64,000 nucleotides of DNA. Origin: Anastrepha obliqua (taxonomy: Eukaryota > Arthropoda > Insecta > Diptera > Tephritidae). Positions within the stretch are counted from its first letter, which is position 1. Each line of letters opens with the position of its first letter. Position numbers and translations under genes: made by a program. Below, one piece after another: positions 35,201 through 47,200 of the stretch. Under the pieces are notes generated by a model. The model was not told the origin of the DNA. It was given only the letters and a program-made list of their open reading frames with translations, and did not search any database. The stretch spans positions 35,190,001 to 35,254,000 of the forward strand of contig NC_072895.1 of the NCBI RefSeq assembly GCF_027943255.1, in the 5' to 3' direction.

Positions 35201-38200
35201 TCGCAAAATCTAGTCCTGTTTGTCGACGAACTACGCAGAAATGCTGGTTCAAAGCATGAAGAAGATGCCAGGTTATACTTGACAACGATGGAGTAATTGG
35301 GACTCGTAGTTTTGTACATACTTTCATTTAAAAAAAAATTGAAATATATATCTTTTATACTTCATGAATAATCGCGGTTTCTTTTTACTGACACAGACTG
35401 TATATATATATATTTTCCAATTATTCCTACAAGGAATATAATAAATAAATAAATAATTGGCGCGTACACTTCTGTTAGGTGTTTGGCCGAGCTCCTCCTC
35501 CTATTTGTGGTGTGGGTCTTGATGTTGTTCCACAAATGGAGGGACCTACAGTTTAAAGCCGACTCCGAACGGCAGATATTTTTATGAGGAGCTTTTTCAT
35601 GGCAGAAATACACTCGGAGGTTTGCCATTGCCTGCCGAGGGGCGACCGCTATTAGAAAAAAGTTTTTATTAATTTTGCTTTCACCGAGATTCGAACCAAC
35701 GACCTCTCTGTGAATTCCGAATGGTAATCACGCACCAACCCATTCAGCTACGGCAGCCGCAAGGAATATAAGACCGTTATAAAACATTCCTATTATATCT
35801 ATCTAAAGGTAGGGATTTTATCGCTCTCCTGCTCTCGTTTTGGGCTGCAATTTCAATGGATGCTGGGCATCCTGACCTACGACTGCCCTGCGGATTCCAT
35901 TCGATAGCCATTTTCGTTACGTCGCCCGTTGGTCTACGCAGGACGTGACCAATCCATCGTTATTTTCTTCTCCTAACTTCAAAGTTAATAGCATCTTGTT
36001 GCGTTATCTCCCATAGTCGGTTTTTCGTAACGACTTTTTGTATGTCGCTAGCAGTCAAGTTCCCCGACTCACAGCCATTCAGGATTACTGACTTAATATT
36101 GGAGTTGAAAATTTGTATTTTGATGCGTGTTGACAAAAGGAAGACCACTAAAGTGGTTGTAATCGCCCAAAAGCTGGCCTTGCTTTGCTATCTAAAGTCT
36201 GTGATTAACATCAGCTCGCTCTAGATCCGCTATCTGTGGTAATAATGCTACGCAGGTAGCAGAAGGAGTTAACACCTTCGAGCGGCTGGTTATTTATTGG
36301 GAAATAATTGTTATTCGTTGCTTAGATTTGTAGTGTTTTAGTCTTATTAATATTGATTTTGAGGCCATAGCAGGCTGCCACTTCTGCAAGGCGTTGAATT
36401 TTTGCTGCCATGCCAGTAAAGCTATACGTAAGCAGGCAGATATCGTCTGCATAGTCAAGGACGCTAATACTGTCATGTAGACCTCAAGCGACACTCTTGT
36501 TTCGCGCATTAAATTCGTCATAACCGTTAAAACGCAGCCCTGCCGGACCCCAGTACCCAGTGGGATTTTGTTGCTTCGTGAATTGTTATGTTGTACTCTA
36601 CAAATGGCTTGTTGGTATAAGCTCTTGAGGATCGATATAAGCTTTGACGGCATTCCTTTAGAGGCCAGTACTTTCCACATTAAATCGTGGACGAGTCATT
36701 TGAATGCCTTTTTGACGTCGACAAAACAGAAATATAGCGTCGATCTGTATTCGACTGACTACCCCGACATGATTCCTAAGCTGTTAACGAGGTATATGCC
36801 CAACTTTTGTTGTCGGAAGCCACAATGTTCAGGTCTCCGCTCTGGATGTATTTCTACTGCAATTCTTTTGTCAACTATCTGAGCTATTGTTTTGTTTAAT
36901 GTATTAAATAGAGTAATACCACGCTAATTGCACCTTTCTGTAAGGTCTCCCTTCTTGGGGGTCTTCACAATCACTCCTTCTTTCAGCTCTTCTGGCAGAG
37001 ATTCGGTTTCCCAATATTTTTAAATGAGCGGCATGTTTATTTGTGCTTGTTGACGGGTCCACTTTCAAAAGTTCAGCTGCGATTCCATCTCTTCTTGGGG
37101 ACTTGTGGTTTTTTAAGGCAGTAATTTGGTTGTTTCTTGAGCACTCGGAGCACTGGTAACTATGTTACTGTTTTTGGCCTGACTGACTCAATTACAAATG
37201 GGCTACGTATACTGTGTTTGTGGGCTAAGCATTTCTTGGCATGTTAGATTCGCGCTGGTACTGATATATCAATAATTTGTCCCATCTGCTTAAACAAACT
37301 TATTTGTGTGTCTACATCTATGCATGGGAGATTTTTTTAAATTAGTTTTTTGTTTTTCTAGGACACTGTATCAGTGTGCCGACCATCGTTTTACGCTCAA
37401 AGGTTCCAAAATTTTATGGCCAAAACCGTGTTTAGGAAAATACCGTCATGTAAGTTTTTGTATTTGCTTTTTTAGCCAACGGCTTGTGAATGAAATTTTA
37501 CTGTTTTCTTGCAACAAAAGTGGATCTGCCTGAAATAAAAGGAAATCATAGAAAATTTCGTACGTTGGTAACGAGTTATATTGGTAGGTATCTATAAACA
37601 CAGTTCTCAATATTAAATGTTGAGCTCAAATTGACTTAAATGTTTTGTTCACTCAGCACTCAAGCACTCTCCCTCAAAGAGAAAAAGCTTGTCAAAGGCA
37701 ATACAACGGTCTATTGATAATGAGAATGAGAATCGATGTAAGTAAATCATAGAGCACCTCACAATTACACTAACTAATTTTAAAATACTCTTCAAACAGC
37801 GGAGTCCGCATTCGATCATCGCCAAACACATGCTTTTCCTTCACATACTTCTCACACTTCCGGCGCCAAGACGCACATACAAGTTAGCAAACCATCACTT
37901 GGGCTGCTGTCTTCTAGTGCAGATATGGCCACATCAGCTATATCGACTGCTTCCACAACCACTGCAGCGCGCATGGCGGGTCCGCGGTTGTCTGTTCAGC
38001 ATTCGGGTGGTGGAGCAGGAAAACCCAAGGTCCCTCCGCCAGTGCCACCAAGAGGTTCGCCTCGGCGCAAGAAAAGTGATGGCCACGACGAGGTGGCCCG
38101 TGCAATTTCCAATACAGGTACATATTCCAATGGCAGCCACAACCGAAAGAATATCAGGCAAACAGACACAATGAACCTTCCCGTCAAAAGTATATCACCA

Positions 38201-41200
38201 AGCACAGAATCAACATTTAAAACAGTAAAAGAACAACAACCAAAAGATTCCAATAGTACTAACACCTTCTTGAAAGTCAATGAAAAACCGCTTCCTCGTT
38301 TCGGCGAGCGACGTTCGCCGAGTAACGTACAAGACTGGTTGGAGTTGCATGATTTATTTGACATTGATATGCCACCACCACTGCCACCTCCACCTCAGAT
38401 ACCCTTGTCGGCTTTGAATCGGAAGGCGTCACGCCCTTTTATAAACAATCCAGAGTCGGTACATTCACCAACGAAAAATCGCAAAGCATGCCGCTCAATT
38501 GCACCAAGCGATTCTATTAAATCGACATATTCTACTGCGCGCTCAGAGGTGCGTTCCCATAAGTCCTATCGATATAATTTATTACATCGCGTCGACATGT
38601 TTCAACGCCAAAACAGTATTATATCCCGCCCTGGACGGCCATCGATTGGATCAATTATTTACGATTTTCCGCCCATTGAGCCGGAACCAATAGAAATGCC
38701 ACTCACTAATACAACAAATAAACCGAAAACATTTCGCAGATCTCCACAAAAAAATAACAAACATCAGCGAATGTTTCAATATGCTGATATGGCTTTACGA
38801 GATGAACGGTTTGAGGTGGATCATGAAGAAAATCTTCTGCAGTCTGTGAACACGTTTGTAGAAGTTAAAAAAGAAATAGAATCAAAATTTAGACCACGTA
38901 AATCTCGTCCACCTCCTGCTATTCCAGTCTCAACGGAGAGCCAAAGCGATAACACAGAGGTGTCTAGCACGCAAAAACGGGGCATAAAAGGCGAACGTTA
39001 AAATATGTTTACTTGGATTTAAATATATGTAATATAAGCCAGCTTTTCAAATGACTACGCCGTTTAAGATGGAGCGCCTTTGTACTATTGGGCTGCTTGT
39101 TCGTCCTAGTTTTCCTCCCTCATAGCATACAAACCGCTTCCTCGCTTTTTATGCATTTAATTACCAATCCTTATGTTCATGTTCAGTTTTTTTATTTCCT
39201 TCTATTAACCCATTGTTTTCATGTATCGCTAGGCTCAACACCTTCATGCAGTTCAACGCCTCCACCCGCGTTTGATGATATATCAGAAGACAGTACGAAT
39301 AGAAATAGTTCGTCGTTTGGTAGAAAATCTCATCACTATCACGAGCGTAAAATGAATGTTGGTCCAGCATTTCGAGGCTCCCAAAAGGACGATATTGTCA
39401 GGTAATCTTAATACGCTCTCATGCTTGCCCGCTTGCTTTAATGAATGGCGTTAATTCTGTTTATACGGCATAATTGTTTGCGTTAATCACTCTTATAAAA
39501 ATATCAAACTTTATTATGTGTTTGTATAATTTATAAGCAGAGCACACCTTAGCATATGTTGAGTTATAATATTATATTTTCGTGAAATTTCTCGTAAATA
39601 ACATGCAAAATATGCATTTCCATTTTTAATACAACTTTCCAAAATATGTATAAGTTCGGTCGGAATCGGAATTTTCAGAAAAATGTAAATAGGGCAGAAC
39701 TTTATAATCAAATACCAACACAAGTAGAACCATACTTACTACATCATTTACGGCTTGATTTAACATATAAACGTGCGGATGGAACTCGAAAAACCTATTG
39801 CATGGGAGGTTTTAACAAGAAAAATTATAAATGAAAAGGATTTTGTGAGACAGAAGCTGATGTCTTAATGTCAGCACTTTTCTTACTAAGACCTTAAGGC
39901 TAGAGCTCCAGATACCCGAATATCCAGCAGTGCGAGTAGTTCGATACTCGCTCGAAACTCGTCCATTGCTGAACTGCTCAAATATTTGTTCGAAATTTTC
40001 GATCTTTTGCACACTTTGAGCTGCCAAACAAAGAGTGTCAATTTTGTTTGTCAGCATTTCTTTAATTTTACCAACGATGTTGGACCTGTGTATAAATAAT
40101 TTATAAAACTAAAAAAATACCAGTCTAACGGTTAGACGCGATAGAAGTGAAACCTTCCGTAAAACAAACTGAGAGAGAATGAGACGAAAGCAGCATTAGG
40201 AGCGGGATAATTATAGTTTCATTATAATATTGCTATAAAGTTCATATTTTATTTTCTTCATTTTATTATTATTCATCCTCAATGTTTTCAATTTCAACAA
40301 ATGATACGAGTGGCTTATGAGAGCTAAAATATGATACAAATGCTTTGGTTTCGATGTTGTCAACATATCTTTGAAATACCGCGTCAATTGTTGTTTTTGA
40401 TCGCTTTGTCGATTCAGTGCAATTGTTACACATTTTTATTGAGAAAGTCAATTAAAGAAACCGCTGTGTCCAATGCAAAATTTACGTTAAAATCGCCACT
40501 TAAAATCATTGGAACTTTATTGTAATCTTTTCTAAGTCTCTGTGGAGTTACAATACGAGCACCGTCATTTTGATTGTGGTATATTGCAACACCGCCTGCA
40601 ATTGCGGTAAATATTTAAAAATGAAAATATTTACGAATATAAAAATACGGACGCAATACAGCACACGCGGTTGCTATTATGAGCGTCGTAACGCGTATAA
40701 TACACAGACGTACTAACATACACGCAAACATTCGTAGGACGCTTGATTTGAATTTTTTATACATATGTATGTATGCTATACTATGGCCTAGCCTATGTAC
40801 GTACATACATATTTGTGTTCTGAACTTCCAGCAAAACAATGCTTATTAATATACACATATGCATCTACATACAACCGCACACACAGGCCACTCACTTTAT
40901 TCCTGTAAATGCGTATGTCGTCCAAAGCTAAAATTCTATGCCTAGCGTCTACAAGAACAAAATGCATTAATAGGCGCAGGCGTAGCGGCCATCATCCTAG
41001 TTGCCATAGCGCTGAACAGTGGCGGCGGCGCCGAACAGTTTCAACTATTGTACTGTGCAACAAAAACTCATCATCAAAAAATTGATTTATAAATTCGAGC
41101 TCATAGTTCTAAGAGCAAGTACTTTCATTCATAAAACGAGCCGCCCATATGCTAATTTTCTCGACAATTCGAAAATAGTCAATATTGGAATATTTCGCGA

Positions 41201-44200
41201 AGAATTATTTGCCAATATTCAATTTTTGTCAAGTCGAGTGCCCGCGGCTCCGTAAATATGTTTGTACCCATATATGTATGTAAATATATGTTTCTAAATG
41301 CTCGACAACCGCAGCTGCCTGTTCAAGGTTACTGTACATTAGGCCGGGTCGATTTGTGGGAAGGCAAAAAAATCGCCCATTGCTCTGTGAAAATTATATT
41401 CTAGGGATCAGAATAAGAAATTTTGCCGAAGGAACCATACCTCTAAAACGATTTCTGATGTCCCCCAATATGGGTCGAACTTTTTAGTTTCTTTTCTATA
41501 ACTCACATTCATTCATTTACATACATATGTTCTGACTAAATAAATTTCTTAAGAGAAAAAATAGATAATATTATAAATAAATAAAAATAAAGAAAAAACA
41601 TAGCCATTTAGCTGATTTTTTCATGTAAAGGCCAAAAATGGTGATATTTTGAAATTGGGGGACATCAGAATTCGTTTTAGAGGTATGGTTCCTTCGGCAA
41701 AGTTTCTTATTTTGATCCCTAGAATACGATTTTCATAGAGCAATGAGCGATTTTTAAATCGACCCGCCCTACTGTACATGCAATGCTGTGCCTATGAATG
41801 TGCGCTGTGCCTATGAATGCGCGCTGGATTTCTTGAGAAATTTTACCGTATGTTTTGCTGTGGCGAGGCACATATGTACATACACACAACATATATACAT
41901 ACATATATCCGCATATATACATACATATATAAATTCACAAATTTAAATTTGCTTATGCCATCCTTCTGTGTGCCTGGTAATGAAGCATTTTCTATACATA
42001 CATATATATACGTATATCTTTTTTCTTCTTCTTTTTGGTGTCGCTTTTTTGTTTCATCGAGTCTCAAATCACTCCCAACGATTCTAAAGAGGTTTTCACT
42101 TCAAAAAAGCGCTGACAAATAAGTTAAAACAATCGAAAGTATAGCTCGAAAAAACTGCCTATACTCGAAGTCACCCCGTTTTAACGATTTCTTCTGTTAT
42201 GGAAATAACAGTTTTTGAATTTTTTAGTAAATTTAATGGTCATTAATTGAGGCGTGGCCAAAAATACGAAATTTCTGTTATATGGAATATGTGCATGGTT
42301 TTTGAATGATTTCAATAATTTCATAAATCATATTTAAAAATATCAAGGTTCAGCAGAGTTTGAGAAAGTGGTTGTGGTATTAACTCATTTACCAAAAAGT
42401 TAGTGGAGCCGCGCTCATGCGCTAGTGTGCCCCGGGTTAAAAAAAAACGTAATTACTTTCTTTTTTACGAGTTTCTGAAAACCAACAACGTAGTATTCCG
42501 CCTCTTTGGATAAAGAATGTACATGAAAAAAACTAGTCGATTGTGTGTACTCGTCACTGGGGTAAAATTAACTGTAAATAAAAAATGAGTACACGTATTC
42601 ATAGTGTTTGTTGTCGTTATTAATTGACGTATTCACTTTTCGTTACTTCTTCGTTTTCTTCACAAAATATGTTCGGTTATGTGTGATTTTGCCTAGAAAA
42701 TTGTGCGGCCAAATTCAGTGCCATAGCAAAAGCTTTAAATAGTGTGGAAAGTACAGTAATTTAAGTGTTAAAAAAGTTTAATGAAACCTAGTCGATTGAA
42801 CCGACAGGCGTATTTACTTGTAAAACATTCGGACATAGTGAATAGGCATGAGTTACAGGGTCAAGACAGACTATATGACTCCGAAAAGCAATCGAGTGAA
42901 GAGATTTCGAATAACAATAGAAGAAAAGGGATGGAAAAGAGGAATGAAACCTACCCCAAATGCTCTTAATATATTTACCGATGGCTCGAAAATGTCAGAC
43001 GGAGTAGGAGCAGGGATCTATTGCGCAGAGATAGGCATCAGGCGGCCATTTAAGCTCCCCGACCACTGCAATATCTTTCAAGCAGAAGTCTTTGCTGCTG
43101 GTAAGGCTGCGAAAATAGCATTCGCAAAGCCATTAAGCAACTCCCAAATAAATAAATACGTTGACAGCCAAGCAGCGATAAAAGCAATAAACTCATGTGA
43201 AATTTCATCTAAAAATGTTCTAAAAAGCAGGAAGCCATAGCTATTGAGTACCCGGACATAAGGGCATTCTAGAGAAGAAAGCAGAACTATCATAGGTATA
43301 CTGACAGGCCATAATTTGCTAGCGGCACACGATACACCATACAAGATAGAAATTTCAAACAACAATAGCTGCAAATTTTGCAACGAACTGAAAGAGAGGA
43401 AAACGCTAGAACACCTTTTATATTATTGCCCTGCGTTAGCTAGAACCAGATTAAAATGCTTAGGAGCTCTACAATATGAGAAGTTAGAACGCCTCTCGGA
43501 GTTAAAGCTTCAGAGTTTACTTAGATTCGCAAAATACGCAGACGTATTACAAGATGAAACGTAAAAATCTAGCTCTGGTAACAGTAAGATCAAACAGGTC
43601 TACGTGACGCCTTTCAGCCAGCCAACCTAACCTGACCTTGTCGGTTGAACAAAGGCTTGAAAGTGGAAGAAAAAAAAGATGTGTGTCGCAGTCACAAACC
43701 AAAGGAGTGGTGTCATTATTTCGAAATAAAATACCAGTCTAACGGTTAGACGCGATAGAAGTGAAACCTTCCGTAAAACAAACTTAGAGAGTGTCTTATG
43801 AGTGGCTTAAGATAGCTAAAATATGATACACATGCTTTGGTTTCGATGTTGTCAACATATCTTTGAAATACCGCGTCAATGGTTGTTTTTGATCGTGTTG
43901 TCGATTCAGTGCGATTGTTACACATTTTTAAATTGAATGTTGTATTGAGAAAGTCAATTGAAGGAACCGCTGTGTCCAATGCAAAATTTACGTTAAAATC
44001 GCCACTTAAAATCATTGTAACTTTATCGTAATCTTTTCTAAGTATCCGCGATACTTCTGGTGTATACTTTATTAAATTTTCGTGAATGAATTCCGTGATG
44101 CTATTTTTTTTCTGTCGATATTCACGACACTTTTCTGCATTATTTTTCGGCATAATTGCGGTAAATATTTAAAAATGAAAATATTTACGAATATAAAAAT

Positions 44201-47200
44201 ACACACGCGGTTGCTATTATGAGCGTCTCCAGCAAAACCTGCGTGACCGAAACTCTAACACAATTACATTTTTTTGAATGTTACAAACACATATGCACGC
44301 ATATTTTGCTGGGGCGTGACCGAAACTCTAACACAATTACACATATGCACTCGTATTTGTTTGAAAATCGACTTTTATTTTTGGTTCTCCGTCACCTTTG
44401 GAAAATGTGTAAACAGTAAGCAAACTTTATTCAAATATTTTCCCCCATTTTTGCATCAGTAAAATTAAACAAACACCGTAGCCGAATGGGTTGGTGCGTG
44501 ACTACTATTCAGAATTCACAGAGAGAACGTCAGTTCGAATCTCGGTGAAAACACCAAAATTAAGGAAAACTATTTTTCTAATAGCGCTCACACCTCAGCA
44601 GGCAATGGCAAAACACCGAGTGTATTTCTGCCATGAAAAAAAGCTTCTCATAAACATATCATAAAATAAAATAAAATAACTATATAAAAAAAATTTTTTT
44701 CTTGTGATTCGAACCAAGGATTTTGGATCGGAAGCTCACATTGCTAGTCGTTCGGCTACCGCGCCATGCTGTCGGCGCTGGCCTAAAAGTTATTTAGTTC
44801 GTCGCTATTTTTATATCAACATATAATATAACGCTTCGTAACTAAATAACTTTTAGGCCAGCGCCGACAGCATGGCGCGGTAGCCGAGCGACTAGCAATG
44901 TGAGCTTCCGATCCAAAATCCTTGGTTCGAATCACAAGAAAAAATAAAAGTTATTTAGTTCGTCGCTACTTTTATATCAACATATAATATAACGCTTCGT
45001 AGCCAAGAGGGTCGCTTTTTTCGTTTCACTTTTTCTCAAATCACTCCCAACGATTCTAAAGAAGTTTTCACTTCAAAAAACACTTGCCTTTCACTTCGAG
45101 ATGTTACGAAACAGATCCATATGTCAAAATGTTACGCCCAAAAATTGCGCAAAAGGGATGGCTTACGATCGAATGTTATAAAAGGATTGCAGCACTCAAT
45201 CGAAATGATAAACAAAATAAGAGTTATAAAACACGTGCGCTAAAATTATACAGTCGAGACATTCATAAACATGACTGTGTGGTTTTGGACGATGAAACAT
45301 ACGTCAACGAAGAGAGCAAAAAATGTTGGACAAGCTCCTTAAAACATATTTGGTTTGGCAAGCCATCTGCCAATGAGGTTGAAAAGCCAAAAATCCATTA
45401 CCACGCGCACTAAAAATCTAGAAATTTATTTGAAGGTGTGTTTGCATAAACGTTTACTGCTATTCATAAAACAACTTAAAGACTCAGTTCTGTTCTGGCC
45501 CAATTTAGCGGCGAGTCATTATAGCCGTCTTGCCATGAATTGGTATGAAAATCCTACCAAACTGCCCACACTTGCGACCCATTGAAAAATATTGGGCAAT
45601 TGTTAAAAGAAAAATGCTAAAAACAATAAAAGAGATTAAAAATGAGCAGCAGATACCGTACCAAAAACTGATGTTCATCGCTTAATGAGAGTAGTCAAAT
45701 GTAAATTACGCTATTTGGTTTATAACAAAGAGAATTGATATAAGTTTTTTGTAGAATATGGTACGCTTATTAAAGAAGACAATTCTTTTGATAGCTTATA
45801 CACATTTTATGTTATAATGATTTTCGTCCGACCAATATTTTTCGTGTCCATTCTTTAGTCTTAAAGTCTAATATTTAACTTTCGATCCAGCAGTTTAGCC
45901 CAGATTTTTTATTTTCGCAGGCGCAAGTTGTTCAAGTGGTTATTTTTAACGTGGTTTTATTTGTATTGATTTTTTGCCTAAATGCAAGTATAACAAGCAA
46001 ACTATAACTATCGGTAAAATAATGAATTTTCTATCACTTGCATATTCAATCTATCAACACCGCGTAAAACGAGTACGTTTTTCCTTTTCATTACATGCGT
46101 GTACTTAATTAAAGCCTCAATCACATCCACATATTTCTTTAGAGGTTAGTTAATAGTAGGAATAAGGAACAGGTCTAATATGCCTTGTTAGAAAAATATT
46201 AAGCCTCTTAATCCAACCTTGACTGGTTAAGTCTAGTCTTCCCCTGCAGTTTATGTGTAGATAAGCATGTAAGTAGCTTCATTTATGCACCTTATGAAAT
46301 GCAATATAAGTAGATTTAGTGAAAGTTGACCACGCAGACGAGGAGTAATGAGTAATCCCGTTAATAATGTACGATACATACATACAGCTGTTGACAGCTA
46401 ATTAGAAACGACACTCATTTTAAACACGTATTTTCATAACTTTTTGCCAATTTTATTTAAACATATGATAAACTTAAAAACTAGTGGAAAACAATTTAAT
46501 CCCAATTTTTTATTAAATATATATATATATATTTTTTTAAAACATGTGAAATGCACGATTTGGATAGGGCAACTAATTAGAAACAGTAATGTATTATCAG
46601 ATCAACATAAAGATTATGTTAGTATTTGGTTCCATAACCCTTTTGCTTCAACACTGCCTCACATCGATTGCGCATTGATGTAATGAGATTCTGACAGCGC
46701 GCCACAGGTATTGCTTGCCATGCCGTTTTTACTTCGGCAAAAAGGACATCCATATTTGGGATATTTTTGGCACTCACGGCTTTTTTAACGTCACCCCAGA
46801 GATGCTCTATTGGGTTTAAGTCCGGACTGGATGATGGCCATTCCAAAACATTGTTGGAATTTTCGTCGAAAAACTGTTTCGTCAACTTTGCCGTGTGCTT
46901 TGGATCATTATCCTGTTGAAATTTCCATATAACAGGCAAATTTTCCTCAACCCACGGCAACATTACATTTTTTAGTACATCGACGTATTTCTCCTTATTT
47001 AAAATTCCATCAATCCTATGGATTGGGCCAACACCATTCCACCAGAAACATCCCCACACCATGATTGATCCTCCACAATGCTTCACTACCCGTGAAACGT
47101 AGCGAGGATTGAATTCTTGGTTGATTGACCGTCGAACATACCTTCTACCATCTGGGCCTATGCGATTTATTTTGGTTTCATCGCTCCAAACGATATATTT

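Noticed and set aside
37934..38364. Reverse-strand open frames opposite the PIP5K tail exon
   Set aside because: They are shadows of the proline-rich coding sequence on the plus strand.
42848..43240. Host RNase H gene
   Set aside because: The domain is followed by a frameshifted LINE zinc knuckle and a LINE-type tail, so it is retrotransposon protein.
44840..44938. Possible functional tRNA gene
   Set aside because: Box A-like and box B-like sequences are present, but no 7-bp acceptor stem or 5-bp T stem can be formed.
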